Of a stretch of 57,112 nt of DNA, positions 46,572 to 56,849 are shown piece after piece. How positions within the stretch are numbered: the stretch's first letter is position 1; each line of letters opens with the position of its first letter. The position numbers and the translations under genes were made by a program. Source of the stretch: Bacteroidales bacterium (GTDB taxonomy: Bacteria > Bacteroidota > Bacteroidia > Bacteroidales > VadinHA17); assembly GCA_021738535.1 (NCBI GenBank), contig JAIPBU010000025.1, forward strand, positions 1-57,112. The letters are read 5' to 3'. Under the pieces are notes generated by a model. The model was given only the letters and a program-made list of their open reading frames with translations. It was not told the origin of the DNA and searched no databases.

Positions 46572-48587
46572 TTATCTTTTCTTTCGTAGCATTGCCTCCA
46601 GCTCTGACAGCTCATCACGAAAGCGGGCGGCTTCAATGAAATCGAGCTTAGCGGCTGCTTTTTCCATTGATTTACGGGCTTTCTTAATAGCCTTTTCAAG
46701 GGCTTCAGCTGACATATATTTTACTACAGGATCTGCTGCAATATCAGGCTTATCAGGTTCAATGTAAGCCCTGGACTCAACACCCTTCCTCTGTAACTCC
46801 TTTATTATTGAGCCACTGGCTTTAACTATCTGCGTGGGAGTAATGCCCTTTTCTTCATTATATGCCATTTGTTTCTCCCTGCGCCTGTTTGTTTCATCAA
46901 TGGTCATCTGCATACTGCCCGTAATCTTATCTGCATACATGATAACCCTTCCGTTCAGGTTCCGGGCAGCTCTCCCGGCAGTCTGTGTAAGCGAACGGGC
47001 AGAACGTAAAAAGCCTTCTTTATCCGCATCCAGCACCGCAACAAGTGATACCTCAGGAAGGTCAAGCCCTTCCCTAAGAAGGTTCACTCCCACAAGCACA
47101 TCAAATTCCCCGGAGCGTAGTCCCTCCATTATCTCAACCCGCTCAAGAGTGTCTATGTCAGAATGTATATACCTTGATTTTATATCGAATTTACCCAAAT
47201 AATCGTTCAATTCCTCGGCCATCCTCTTTGTAAGAGTAGTTACAAGGGTTCGTTCATTTATCCCTGCACGTTGCTTTATCTCATCCATCAGGTCGTCCAC
47301 CTGGTTCATACTCGGCCTCACTTCTACAGGGGGATCAAGCAGGCCGGTAGGTCTTATTACCTGGTCAACAAATACCCCTTCACTTTTTTCGAGCTCATAA
47401 TCGGCCGGGGTGGCACTTACAAAAACAACCTGGTTAATCAGTGATTCAAACTCTTCCAGTTTGAGAGGCCTGTTATCAAGAGCTGCAGGCAATCTGAAAC
47501 CAAAATCAACAAGAGTCTGTTTCCTTGAGTGATCACCTCCGTACATGGCCCTGATCTGTGGCATGCTTACATGGCTTTCGTCAATGACGGTGATAAAGTC
47601 GTCAGGGAAATAATCGAGCAGACAGAAAGGGCGGGTTCCCGGTTTGCGCCCGTCAAAATACCTCGAGTAGTTTTCAATCCCGCTGCAATAGCCTAATTCC
47701 TTTATCATCTCAAGATCATATGAAACACGCTGTTCCAGTCTCCGGGCTTCAGGCTGTTTGCCTATTTCCCTGTAATATTCAGATTGTTTTACAAGGTCTT
47801 CCTGTATCTGGTGTATAGCCTGGTTTATTCTTTGCCTGGTGGTTACAAATATATTAGCCGGGTATATAACATATTCACCGGCTTTTTCTATTGTCTCTCC
47901 CGTCAGGGGATCAAATGTTTCGATTTCATCAATCTCGTCGCCCCAGAATATTACCCTTAGTGCAATGTCCGTGTAAGCCGGGAATATATCCACTGTATCT
48001 CCTTTAACCCTGAATGTTCCTCTTTTGAACTCTATCTCATTCCGTGCATACAGGCTGTCAACCAGCTTTCTCAGGAAAAGGTTCCTTCCAAACTCATTAC
48101 CCTGCTTAATATGAACAGTATTACTGTGGAAGTCTTCCGGGTTGCCAATTCCGTAGAGGCAGGACACTGAAGATACAACGATAACATCCCTGCGGCCTGA
48201 AAGGAGGGATGAAGTAGTGCTTAGCCTGAGCTTCTCTATCTCATCATTAATGGACAGATCTTTCTCAATATATGTATCCGTAACAGGCAGGTAGGCTTCA
48301 GGCTGATAATAATCGTAGTATGAAACGAAATATTCTACTGCATTTTCCGGAAAAAACTGTTTGAATTCTCCATAGAGCTGTGCTGCCAGGGTTTTATTGT
48401 GACTCAATACCAGTACAGGCCTGTTGAGCTTCTCAATAACATTTGCTATGGTAAATGTTTTACCACTGCCTGTTACACCGAGAAGTGTCTGGAAGGGTAC
48501 ACCCCCCTCAAGTCCCGCCAGAAGTTGCCGGATTGCCTCGGGTTGATCACCTGTGGGAACGTAGTCAGAGACTAATTTATAATTCAT
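46572..48587 (-). CDS. uvrB: Excinuclease ABC subunit B
   Basis: 671 residues of full-length UvrB: Walker [11 protein letters not shown], the beta-hairpin region with [12 protein letters not shown], motif [11 protein letters not shown], helicase motifs near VSATPADYE and QTAGRAARN, and the C-terminal UVR motif ([21 protein letters not shown]). It verifies damage and loads UvrC in nucleotide excision repair. Convergent with trxB (15-base gap). Confidence 0.97.
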   Translation of the reverse strand: MNYKLVSDYVPTGDQPEAIRQLLAGLEGGVPFQTLLGVTGSGKTFTIANVIEKLNRPVLVLSHNKTLAAQLYGEFKQFFPENAVEYFVSYYDYYQPEAYLPVTDTYIEKDLSINDEIEKLRLSTTSSLLSGRRDVIVVSSVSCLYGIGNPEDFHSNTVHIKQGNEFGRNLFLRKLVDSLYARNEIEFKRGTFRVKGDTVDIFPAYTDIALRVIFWGDEIDEIETFDPLTGETIEKAGEYVIYPANIFVTTRQRINQAIHQIQEDLVKQSEYYREIGKQPEARRLEQRVSYDLEMIKELGYCSGIENYSRYFDGRKPGTRPFCLLDYFPDDFITVIDESHVSMPQIRAMYGGDHSRKQTLVDFGFRLPAALDNRPLKLEEFESLINQVVFVSATPADYELEKSEGVFVDQVIRPTGLLDPPVEVRPSMNQVDDLMDEIKQRAGINERTLVTTLTKRMAEELNDYLGKFDIKSRYIHSDIDTLERVEIMEGLRSGEFDVLVGVNLLREGLDLPEVSLVAVLDADKEGFLRSARSLTQTAGRAARNLNGRVIMYADKITGSMQMTIDETNRRREKQMAYNEEKGITPTQIVKASGSIIKELQRKGVESRAYIEPDKPDIAADPVVKYMSAEALEKAIKKARKSMEKAAAKLDFIEAARFRDELSELEAMLRKKR

Positions 48588-48590
48588 TTA

Positions 48591-49610
48591 TTACTCTTTC
48601 TTTTTCAGTATGCAAAAAACCGGCAGATGAGCTGATGTCTTTCCCGTGTACTCATCACCATTATAGGTATTGCCAAGCCTGTTAATATCTTCTTCTACAT
48701 CATCCGGGAAAAATATTCCGCCTGATGCATAGTCGCAATACCAGTCCCTTGAGCTGTTAACCAGGGAGGAAGACAATATAATCTGGTCCCACATCTGCCA
48801 CATTCCGTTTATCCGCGTGGTCCCGAGTCCATCAATATTATGCCTGTCATAATACAGGTTGTAAAGATCCCTGTTGCTTATGTTTCTTCTCTTATTGCCG
48901 GCATTCAATACCGAGTACAGGCTCCTCTGGGTAGGCTCATCGAAGAATGTCCCCATAATGATGATCCTTGCATTTCTTTCAAAATTCAGTATCTCGTCAA
49001 TTTTTTTCCTTAGGGCAATAGCAGCTCCCATCCGGTAGTTCTCAGGAGCCATCCTTCTGTTTTCCATGCCCGGCCAGTAATTCAGGAAGAAATGGCATGA
49101 TCCAGGTCCCCTGATATCAGCTTTTACATAAATGATCCCGTAAGAGTCCTGATCTCTATCCGGGATAAATGTCGTATCAATTATAATATTACTCATTTCT
49201 CCCGGCCCTGAAATATCCTTATTAAAAAGCAGGGCTATGTTTGTTCCTGGTTTATCGATTATGTATATATTATAATCGGCTCTCCTCAGGCGCCTTTCAC
49301 TTAAAATATCATTGATGACTTTTTTGTTTTCTATCCCGGCCAGGCCAATAACGGCAGGCCTTTTTGAGCCTGTAGAAAAAGCCAGGTTCTTCGCCACTGC
49401 ACTCACCTTTTCTTCATACCTTTTCCCGTCCCATGCTTTGTTACTACCCGGAAGGTACTCGTCATCTGCAGCTGCCTTATTATCATTAGTGTCGAACAAA
49501 CCACCGGTGTTGTAATAAATAATCGTGATTTCTTCGGGAATATCTTTTTGAGCATTAATACACAATGATGCAGCAAAAAACAGCAGGACTATAGTTGATA
49601 ATCTTCTCAT
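48591..49610 (-). CDS. Exported EEP-fold protein lacking catalytic residues
   Basis: 339 residues with a signal peptide (ending at CINAQ) and the endonuclease/exonuclease/phosphatase fold. Each usual motif is altered: YNVEN becomes YNTGG, GL(C/V)EVEN becomes GLAGIEN, the H of (C/N)H(F/W)PS becomes NYWPG, GDFND becomes GTFFD, and SDHLPV becomes SAHLPV. WQMWDQIILS keeps its Asp. The fold seems intact but the active site does not, so it is a likely pseudoenzyme. Only three bases separate it from uvrB on the same strand. Confidence 0.8.
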   Translation of the reverse strand: MRRLSTIVLLFFAASLCINAQKDIPEEITIIYYNTGGLFDTNDNKAAADDEYLPGSNKAWDGKRYEEKVSAVAKNLAFSTGSKRPAVIGLAGIENKKVINDILSERRLRRADYNIYIIDKPGTNIALLFNKDISGPGEMSNIIIDTTFIPDRDQDSYGIIYVKADIRGPGSCHFFLNYWPGMENRRMAPENYRMGAAIALRKKIDEILNFERNARIIIMGTFFDEPTQRSLYSVLNAGNKRRNISNRDLYNLYYDRHNIDGLGTTRINGMWQMWDQIILSSSLVNSSRDWYCDYASGGIFFPDDVEEDINRLGNTYNGDEYTGKTSAHLPVFCILKKKE

Positions 49611-49787
49611 TTTATTTTCTGTTTAATGGATAATACAAACCTAATGAATCTTTTATAAATTTGAGTCTGAGTTTATGAAATTGGTACTACAGGCAATGAT
49701 TTAGATGGATTAGTGATAAAATTTAATCAAATTACATTAACTTGGATTTTTAACAAGAGAAAGTAAGTATAACCGAGAATAGCAAAG

Positions 49788-50174
49788 ATGAAAACATTCA
49801 AAAAAACTTATTCAATAAATGCCGGGGCCGAGGATATTTATGCCTCCCTTACAAACGCTGTAACAATTGAAATATGGTCCGGCTACCCGGCTGAAATGAG
49901 TACACAACCGGGATCATTGTTTTCTCTTTGGGAAGGTGATATTGAGGGAATGATTATTGAAGCCGAGAAAAACAAGAAGCTTGTGCAGGAATGGTTTTTC
50001 GGTGAGCAAATAGAAAGGTCAATAGCTACAATTATACTGGTCCGTGATTTTGGTCGGACCCAGGTAACGGTGGAACATACCAATATCCCTGATTCGGATT
50101 ATAAAAATATCGCTACAGGTTGGTCTGAGTATATAATGGCTGCGATTGAGAATTTTCTTAACCCTAACTTTTGA
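49788..50174 (+). CDS. SRPBCC (START/AHSA1-like) domain protein
   Basis: 128 residues of one SRPBCC fold: N-terminal KTYSINAGAEDIYASLTNA, central SLWEGDIEGMIIEAEKNKKLVQEW and C-terminal GWSEYIMAAIENF helix. Cytoplasmic ligand-binding or chaperone-type role; ligand unknown. Single gene. Confidence 0.88.
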   Translation: MKTFKKTYSINAGAEDIYASLTNAVTIEIWSGYPAEMSTQPGSLFSLWEGDIEGMIIEAEKNKKLVQEWFFGEQIERSIATIILVRDFGRTQVTVEHTNIPDSDYKNIATGWSEYIMAAIENFLNPNF

Positions 50175-50188
50175 TATGGCTGGGCTTA

Positions 50189-50683
50189 TCAGAATTTATA
50201 ATACAGTCCTGTTTCACCCGTCATGTTTATCATAAAGTCACCATCCGTATAAGTGGCAATACCGAACATAAGGTTAAAACTTACCTTGTCAAGTATTGTA
50301 AATTCAAAGCCGGGACCAATGCCTGATATCCATGATGTATTCTTATTGACTTCATTATTTGAAGGATCATAATAATATGAATAGCGCTCATATAGAATAT
50401 GGTTACCCCAGTATAAGAACAGTTTGATCCTGCCGTCATCCTTAATGGTACGCAAAGCTGTTGCTCCAAAGCTAACCTGGGCATCATCTTTCATGTAGTA
50501 TGGAGCAGTAGTCAACTGTATGCCCCAGTCCGAAGGCCAGTACCTGAACGAAAGCCCGTAGCCGGTTGAGAACCCGGCAGCAGCTCCTATTCCAAATTTG
50601 AGATCTTCTTCCGCATCAGCTGATTGACCGCGGGCAGGCAGCATTACTGCAATAAACAGTAACAGGATGATTGTTTTTTTCAT
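50189..50683 (-). CDS. Small outer-membrane beta-barrel-like protein
   Basis: 164 residues with a signal peptide (ending at PARGQ) and an all-beta body of alternating strands ending TGETGLYYKF, an aromatic C-terminus as in BAM substrates. Likely an eight-stranded barrel. Function not recognised. Convergent with the SRPBCC gene by 14 bases. Confidence 0.65.
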   Translation of the reverse strand: MKKTIILLLFIAVMLPARGQSADAEEDLKFGIGAAAGFSTGYGLSFRYWPSDWGIQLTTAPYYMKDDAQVSFGATALRTIKDDGRIKLFLYWGNHILYERYSYYYDPSNNEVNKNTSWISGIGPGFEFTILDKVSFNLMFGIATYTDGDFMINMTGETGLYYKF

Positions 50684-50742
50684 TCTTAAGAGAGTTTATT
50701 ATTAAATGATTTTCTGCCTCAAAAATCAGGCCACGCGATACT

Positions 50743-51390
50743 TTATTCCAGGTATGACAGAATATCCTCAACAGATGATACTATAAGATAACCCAATCCC
50801 TTGTAAAAATCGCTTTCAGCATTCTTTTGCAGATCTTTATTCCAACTGTATATCCAGGGAGATATATAAAGCCTGATGAATTTTTTCAGATCCTTTTTAA
50901 CTTCATTCCTGCAGATGTCATCTTCCAGGCGCGGATATTTATCCAGGAGAAGGTTAATAAACTGGAGCTCAATACCAAGATGGTCATCCGGTACCTTGCC
51001 TTGCAGGTCTGATTTCCATCCGTAGGCATAATAAATCTTTCTGACTTCAAGACTGGTTGTGTCGTTGATAATACTATCCGCTGACATGTAGACTGATCCG
51101 TAAGGAGGGGCAAGCGTTTTGCCTTTATTGCCAAAAAGTTCAAGGTGGTCATTTATTATTTCATCGTAATCAAGAGGTCGGTCAGGATTTATTTTTCTCA
51201 GGTAGCCTGAGGCCATAAGAAACTTAGGGTTGTCACTGTCAACAGGGAGCTTTTGGAAAAGATCCATCTCAATAAGGTCGCTTATGCATCCTGACTTTGG
51301 TTCGTGAAGAATAAAGCTACCTGCAAATGATAGTAATAAATTGTAAGCTGCAAAGAAATTATTTTCGTTTCCAGATGATCCTTCTGTCAT
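50743..51390 (-). CDS. TorD/DmsD-type molybdoenzyme chaperone
   Basis: About 215 residues from the ATG at 51390, which overlaps the stop of the anchor gene as ATGA and is preferred over an upstream frame of 17 extra codons. All-helical, with the TorD-family motif LAPPYGSVYMS and the DDHLGIELQFINLLL helix. It binds the Tat signal of the catalytic subunit and guards cofactor loading. It is the last gene of the A-B-C-chaperone operon. Confidence 0.88.
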   Translation of the reverse strand: MTEGSSGNENNFFAAYNLLLSFAGSFILHEPKSGCISDLIEMDLFQKLPVDSDNPKFLMASGYLRKINPDRPLDYDEIINDHLELFGNKGKTLAPPYGSVYMSADSIINDTTSLEVRKIYYAYGWKSDLQGKVPDDHLGIELQFINLLLDKYPRLEDDICRNEVKKDLKKFIRLYISPWIYSWNKDLQKNAESDFYKGLGYLIVSSVEDILSYLE

Positions 51391-52178
51391 ATACCCGGAT
51401 TTGTGAATGTTAATGTTAATACCCTGAAAAGTAAATCGCAAACAATTGCAAGGCTCAGAAATATAACATCTGAAATTCCGGTTTTGTTCTTTAATACCGG
51501 GTAATATCTAACTATTAATAAAATAATACCGGCAATATACACAAATGTGACAGGTGAATCTAAAAGGTAAGAATTGCTGAGAAACAGGAACAGAAGGTGG
51601 TTGATAAATGAAAGTACGAAAGCAATTGAAGCAATTAGCCTGAACCGCTCAGCATAAGCCGGTTCTTTTTTCCTGATAAAAAAGAATACAAATGCTGCTC
51701 CGCCCAAAACGGGAGTAATAATGAATGATACAGGAAAGGATGGATTGTGAAGCTCGGGTATAGACGGGAGCATATAGGTTCTGATCATAAAGTATACCAG
51801 CACAATGCCACTTACAATAGCAATTGTTTCAGGAATAACTACAGGGATCTGTCTTATGCGCATTCTGTTAACTATATACCACACCAGCACCGTGAAAAGC
51901 AATATCGTCTCAGCAATTATTTCCCTGCTCATCCAGCTGCTGCCAAGGTTATTAATGGCATTATAGGCATGGGCGGGATAATGAAGGTGGGTAAAGGACA
52001 GTATCAGTCCTGCCACCAGCATAATAAATGCTGAAGTCAGCATAAAGTGTCCCGTAATGTAGGTTTTTATTTTATCGTTCTGCGACTGCCTCACGTATAT
52101 TGATCTAAGTATCAGAAGCCCGACAGAGGCCTGCGTGAGCCAGGTAAAAAGAACGAGTGACAGGTTATATTTCTCCAT
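51387..52178 (-). CDS. dmsC: DMSO reductase-type membrane anchor subunit
   Basis: 263 residues, about eight transmembrane helices. N-terminal NLSLVLFTWLTQASVGL and the helix with SFTHLHYPAHAYNAINNLG (His-rich, quinol-site type) match the DmsC family. It oxidises menaquinol and feeds electrons to the B subunit. Its ATG overlaps the B stop as TAATG and its stop overlaps the chaperone start as ATGA. Confidence 0.92.
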   Translation of the reverse strand: MEKYNLSLVLFTWLTQASVGLLILRSIYVRQSQNDKIKTYITGHFMLTSAFIMLVAGLILSFTHLHYPAHAYNAINNLGSSWMSREIIAETILLFTVLVWYIVNRMRIRQIPVVIPETIAIVSGIVLVYFMIRTYMLPSIPELHNPSFPVSFIITPVLGGAAFVFFFIRKKEPAYAERFRLIASIAFVLSFINHLLFLFLSNSYLLDSPVTFVYIAGIILLIVRYYPVLKNKTGISDVIFLSLAIVCDLLFRVLTLTFTNPGI

Positions 52179-52792
52179 TATAACTCCTCCCTGTTTGCTA
52201 TTTCAGAATTACCCTCGCCGGCCTTTTCACTGTCGCGGTGCGGATTAATTACCATGGACGGACCGGTAAGGTCCTCAGCAACAAGCGGAAATATTGACTT
52301 CTTATCCCCGTATCTTGCTTCCAGGTCATCAAGATAACCGAAATCCAGGGCACGCATCGGGCACGAATCCACGCATATGGGATTTTCATTATTTATTACT
52401 TTATCGTAGCACATATCGCATTTGGACATCCTCCCGGTTTTTTTGTTTAACCTGGGAGCATCATAGGGACAGGCCCAGGTACAATAACCACAACCAATGC
52501 ATTTGCTTTCATCAATGCCAACTGAACCAATATCAGTGACATGCATAGCCTGAGTAGGACAGGCATGCACACAGAGGGGCTCACTGCAATGATTGCATGA
52601 GATGGAAAGATGATAGGCGAAAGGATAATTCTTATAGGTTTCTTCATCTTCTTCCCATTCACCGCCTTCAATATCGAGCACCTTCCTCCATATCAGCTCA
52701 GGGTACAGGTCGTTTTTGTCCTGGCAGGCAATCTGGCAGGTTTTACATCCTGAGCAATGTGCTGTATCAATATAGAATCCGTATCTTCTCAT
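52178..52792 (-). CDS. dmsB: DMSO reductase-type iron-sulfur subunit
   Basis: About 204 residues from the ATG at 52792, which overlaps the catalytic-subunit stop by one base (TGATG); the longer frame with 21 extra residues lies inside dmsA. Four cysteine clusters for four [4Fe-4S] centres are visible: CSGCKTCQIAC, CNHCSEPLCVHAC, CIGCGYCTWAC and CDMCYDKV with PICVDSC. It passes electrons from the anchor to the molybdopterin subunit. Confidence 0.93.
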   Translation of the reverse strand: MRRYGFYIDTAHCSGCKTCQIACQDKNDLYPELIWRKVLDIEGGEWEEDEETYKNYPFAYHLSISCNHCSEPLCVHACPTQAMHVTDIGSVGIDESKCIGCGYCTWACPYDAPRLNKKTGRMSKCDMCYDKVINNENPICVDSCPMRALDFGYLDDLEARYGDKKSIFPLVAEDLTGPSMVINPHRDSEKAGEGNSEIANREEL

Positions 52793-55194
52793 CAGGCTTT
52801 CCTCATATTTACCATTATTGTGTGCTGGGCATTCCCCCTTGCAAATGGTGTCCACCTCTCAGATGTCAGTATATTCACATTTCCGCCCCTGTCAATCCCA
52901 TCTTCATCGGGGTCATACCAGGCACCCTGGGGTATATCTACTACCCCCGGCATCATCTTACGTGTTATCCTGCATTTTAATCTCATCCTTCCCCTCTCAT
53001 TCCATATCAGTACTTCATCACCGTTTTTAATATTTCTATTTCTGGCATCAATGGGATTAATGAAGACTCTCTGCGGGAAGGCGTTCATTGTCCACTCGTT
53101 ATTGTGATGTGTTGAATGTACCCTGGGGTTATAATGGTGCCCCATGGCCTGTAATGGATATTTGTCAGCCTTCTCATCGAAGGGATTATCCCACTCTCTG
53201 ATATATTTGGGTACTGCAGGCACTTCATCCGGCTGCCCGGCATTATGAAGTTCAGTTGAAAAGATCTCTATTTTGCCTGATGGTGTATTCAAGGGCTTGT
53301 TCTCAGGATCTTTTACAAAATCAGTGAATGCCACCCTGGGCTTATTGACGGGTTTGGTATAAACTCCGGCATTTGAAGCTGCAAATTTGCGAAATGGAGG
53401 CATGTCCGAGAACCTTGTTTTTCTGTATATCTCATCCACGAACCATGCTACCCAGTCTTTCTCGGTTCTTCCCCCTTCCGTGAATTTGTCGTATATACCA
53501 AACCTTTCTGCCAGCCCGGCACATATGCTGTAATCACTTTTCGTTTCAAACGGGGGTTCCACTATTTGGGGAGTAAGGAAGACTTCCTCACCGTATTTCC
53601 ATCCGTCTTCAATTCCCCATGTTTCAAACTGGGTACATGCCGGCAGCACCAGGTCGGCATACTTTGCTGATGGGGTAAGGAAATTATCCTGTACTATAAT
53701 AAAGTCGAGAAGATCAGGGTCTTTTAATATTTCAACCGTCCTGTTTATATTACCATGCTGGTTTACAAGTATATTGCTTGCTACAGACCATATTAACTTT
53801 ATGTTATTGTCAAGGCTATCAGCTCCCCGGATACCATGCTCAGGGCCCATTTCAGTTCCTTTCATTACCGCCTCGGTCCACAGGTAAACTGGTATACGGG
53901 CTTTTACCGGGTTTTTTCCTGATGGAAAAACTGTCCAGAAGGGACCTCCGCCGGCCTGTCCTGCAAGCCCGCTGGCCCATCCCCCGGGGATACCTATATT
54001 CCCTGTAATAGCAGCCAGCGTGGCCCCTGCTCTTACTACCTGTTCACCGTAAGCCCGTCTCTGCATGCCATACCCCTGGTAAAGTACAGCAGGGGAGGTG
54101 GTAGCGTATTCCCTGGCTATCCTTTTGATAGTTGCGGATGGTACGGCGGTTATTTTTTCAGCCCATTCAGGGGTCTTGGGTATTCCGTCACTGCTACCCA
54201 GTATGTAATCCTTGTATGCTTCTTCATCCTCAAAGCCCTCAGGCATGGTGCTGCTGTCGTAACCGGAACAACACTTTTGAATAAATTCATTATCCTCAAG
54301 GCCCTCGGTAATAATGACCCACGCCATTGCACTCATCATTGCAACGTCTGTACCCGGGCGTATTGCTATCCATTCATCTGCCAGGGCTACGGCACTCGGG
54401 GTCATCCTGGGGTCAATGCAGACAACGCGTGCCCCGTTCTCACGTGCTTTCCGGATGAAGTAATCACTATTGGTACCATCCTTCATCTCGGCAGGATTCC
54501 AGCCCCACATAAGGATGTAGCGACTGTTCATCCAGTCCTGCCTCTGGTTGCCTGATGCAAGGGTGCCGAACATTGTTGGAGTGGCTATGTTGGTACATGC
54601 CCAGCTGTAGCTGTTGTAATATCCCAGGTAACCTCCAAGCATGTTCATCAGCCTTGCTGCGGGCCATCTTCCGTTGGTGTTGGTATATGATCCCGTTCCG
54701 TAGGGAACATGTATGGCAGAGTTTCCGTACCTGCTGATTACAGCTGATATCTCCCGGTGCATTATGTCATAAGCTTCATCCCAGCTTATTTTTTTGAATT
54801 TAGCTTCACCTCTTTCACCTGTTCTGAGCAGGGGATATTTCAGCCTGTCAGGATGGTATTGCCTCTTTCTGTACGACCTGCCCCTGAGGCATGCTCTGAG
54901 CTGAGGGTCTGCAATGGAATCACCCTGCCTGTCATCCGTCTCTATGCGGGTGATGATTCCATCCTTTACATGTACTTTCAGGAGGCATTTTCCACCGCAG
55001 TTATGAGCGGGACAGCCCGTTCTTATTATTTTTTCTCCTGCTGAGGACGAAGCTGTTGGAGAGTTGTTTCCGTCACAGGAAACCATAACACCTGGACCCA
55101 GTAGCGTACCGGTCAGCAACGATGACCATTTAATGAAGCTCCTGCGGTCGATGCCCCTGTTTATAATATCCTGCTTTCTTTTACTGTCCGTCAT
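52792..55194 (-). CDS. dmsA: DMSO reductase-type molybdopterin catalytic subunit
   Basis: About 800 residues from the ATG at 55194, giving a Tat signal (DRRSFIKWSSLL); the upstream 24 codons read a hydrophobic but arginine-free extension. Cysteine cluster CPAHNCGGKC plus a later Cys carry a [4Fe-4S] centre. Molybdopterin-binding segments follow, ending in the family's C-terminal domain with the GHHYNPRVHSTHHNN and WNERGRMRLKCRIT motifs. The acceptor may be DMSO, TMAO or a related S/N-oxide; the sequence alone does not decide. Lipidated or soluble periplasmic location is expected from the Tat signal. Confidence 0.9.
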   Translation of the reverse strand: MTDSKRKQDIINRGIDRRSFIKWSSLLTGTLLGPGVMVSCDGNNSPTASSSAGEKIIRTGCPAHNCGGKCLLKVHVKDGIITRIETDDRQGDSIADPQLRACLRGRSYRKRQYHPDRLKYPLLRTGERGEAKFKKISWDEAYDIMHREISAVISRYGNSAIHVPYGTGSYTNTNGRWPAARLMNMLGGYLGYYNSYSWACTNIATPTMFGTLASGNQRQDWMNSRYILMWGWNPAEMKDGTNSDYFIRKARENGARVVCIDPRMTPSAVALADEWIAIRPGTDVAMMSAMAWVIITEGLEDNEFIQKCCSGYDSSTMPEGFEDEEAYKDYILGSSDGIPKTPEWAEKITAVPSATIKRIAREYATTSPAVLYQGYGMQRRAYGEQVVRAGATLAAITGNIGIPGGWASGLAGQAGGGPFWTVFPSGKNPVKARIPVYLWTEAVMKGTEMGPEHGIRGADSLDNNIKLIWSVASNILVNQHGNINRTVEILKDPDLLDFIIVQDNFLTPSAKYADLVLPACTQFETWGIEDGWKYGEEVFLTPQIVEPPFETKSDYSICAGLAERFGIYDKFTEGGRTEKDWVAWFVDEIYRKTRFSDMPPFRKFAASNAGVYTKPVNKPRVAFTDFVKDPENKPLNTPSGKIEIFSTELHNAGQPDEVPAVPKYIREWDNPFDEKADKYPLQAMGHHYNPRVHSTHHNNEWTMNAFPQRVFINPIDARNRNIKNGDEVLIWNERGRMRLKCRITRKMMPGVVDIPQGAWYDPDEDGIDRGGNVNILTSERWTPFARGNAQHTIMVNMRKA

Positions 55195-55250
55195 ATCCGG
55201 GGGTAAAAATAGGTAAAAAATGGAAAACAGGAAAGGGCAGGGGGGGTAGG

Positions 55251-55294
55251 AAGATACAAGATACAAGATTCAAGTACAGAAGATACAAGTGGGT
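55251..55294. repeat. Direct repeat copy 1 (gatacaag-type)
   Basis: A run of gatacaag words that ends in agatacaagtgggt. A second copy lies at 56768-56804 in the same direction, with a 7-base length difference. The two flank the alpha-oxoamine synthase gene. Confidence 0.8.
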
Positions 55295-55410
55295 GATGCC
55301 TGTGTTTCAGTTAGGTGCTTGTTTATGGAATTTGTAGATGCCCAGGGTTTTGCGCATCTGGCTTTTCATACCTTCACACCCACGGATGTGGTTGAATAGA
55401 AATAACCCCT

Positions 55411-56667
55411 CTATGCTTCAACAGCTGCCCTGAAATCAGGTATTTCTTTCGGGTAGGCATTTTTCTTTAGTTTTTCAGCTACTTCCCTGAATGCTTTAAC
55501 AGTATACTCAACGTCTTCCAGTGTATGTACTGCGGTTGGAATAAGGCGAAGCATAATAGTTCCTTTAGGAACAACAGGGTAAACTACGATGGAACAGAAA
55601 ATTCCGTAATTAACCCTCAGGTCATGTGTTACCTGGGATGCTTCCGGAACACCTCCTTCAAGGAATACCGGGGTTACAGGTGATTCTGTTTTACCAAGGT
55701 TAAGTCCTGCTTCCTTAAGTCCTGATTGAAGGGCGTGAACTATTTTCCACAGGTTTTCCTTGAACTCAGGCATTGATCTAAGCATTTCCAGTCTCTTGAT
55801 TGCACCAATTGTCATGGCCATTGGCAATGATTTGGCAAAGATCTGTGACCTCATGTTGTACATCAGGAAGTTAACCACATCTTTTGAGCTGGCAACAAAT
55901 CCACCAATACCGGCCATAGATTTTGCGAAGGTGGCAAAATATACATCGATTTCATCCTGAACTCCAAAGTGTTCGCCAGTGCCTGCACCTGTTTTGCCCA
56001 TTGTGCCAAAACCGTGAGCATCGTCAACCAGTAGCCTGAAATCATATTTCTTTTTAAGAGCAGCAATTTCATCAAGTTTGCCAAGGTCTCCTGCCATACC
56101 GAAGACTCCTTCAGTTATCACAAGTATACCACCACCTGTTTGCTCTGCCAGTTTAGTGGCACGCTTTAGCTGCTTGTCGCAGTTCTCTATATCATTATGA
56201 GGAAAAACAAACCTTTTTCCCATGTGCATTCTCAGGCCATCAAGGATACATGCGTGCGATTCAGAATCATAAACAATTATGTCTCTTCTGTCAACCAGGG
56301 CATCTATGATTGATGTCATTCCCATGTAGCCGTAATTCAGCAGGTATGCAGCTTCTTTACCGACAAAATCAGCTGCCATTGACTCAAATTTTTCATGCAT
56401 TGCTGTCTGTCCTGACATCATCCTTGCTCCCATGGGATAAGCCAGGCCATATTGCTCACATGCTTCTTTATCAACTTTTCTTACTTCAGGATTATTGGCA
56501 AGACCGAGATAATTATTGAGACTCCATGTAAGTACTTCACGACCCATGAATTTCATTCTTGGAGAAATCTCACCTTCAAGCTTTGGAAAAGTGAAATAAC
56601 CATGTGCATCATCCTGGTATTGACCCAGTGAACCTTTATCTGAACTTATCTTTTCAAAAATATCCAC
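55411..56667 (-). CDS. Alpha-oxoamine synthase family enzyme
   Basis: PLP-dependent acyl-CoA:amino acid condensing enzyme of the KBL/BioF/serine palmitoyltransferase type, about 418 residues from the GTG at 56667 (VDIFEKIS). A TTG start at 56700 overlaps a -7-like TAATTTTG (56698-56705) and is rejected. Visible: NNYLGLANNP, DSESHACILDG, VDDAHGFGTMG with the cofactor Asp and His, and the Schiff-base Lys in TFAKSMAGIGG. It resembles the Bacteroidota sphingolipid-forming serine palmitoyltransferases in parts, but the KBL function is equally possible. Stands alone. Confidence 0.8.
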   Translation of the reverse strand: MDIFEKISSDKGSLGQYQDDAHGYFTFPKLEGEISPRMKFMGREVLTWSLNNYLGLANNPEVRKVDKEACEQYGLAYPMGARMMSGQTAMHEKFESMAADFVGKEAAYLLNYGYMGMTSIIDALVDRRDIIVYDSESHACILDGLRMHMGKRFVFPHNDIENCDKQLKRATKLAEQTGGGILVITEGVFGMAGDLGKLDEIAALKKKYDFRLLVDDAHGFGTMGKTGAGTGEHFGVQDEIDVYFATFAKSMAGIGGFVASSKDVVNFLMYNMRSQIFAKSLPMAMTIGAIKRLEMLRSMPEFKENLWKIVHALQSGLKEAGLNLGKTESPVTPVFLEGGVPEASQVTHDLRVNYGIFCSIVVYPVVPKGTIMLRLIPTAVHTLEDVEYTVKAFREVAEKLKKNAYPKEIPDFRAAVEA

Positions 56668-56767
56668 GATATTAACTGTTTTAAATTTATTTTGGCACAA
56701 AATTAGGTAATTGGTCTGATTAGTAAATACCTATTTATACCTAATTTAGGAGCAATGGATTAATTAG

Positions 56768-56804
56768 AAGATACAAGATACAAGTACGGAAGATACAAGT
56801 GGGT
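56768..56804. repeat. Direct repeat copy 2 (gatacaag-type)
   Basis: Aligns with 55251-55294: same start aagatacaagatacaag and same end agatacaagtgggt. Confidence 0.8.
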
Positions 56805-56849
56805 TGTGCAGGGAGGTAATTATCTGCATATTGGGAGATGCAAGGTGGT

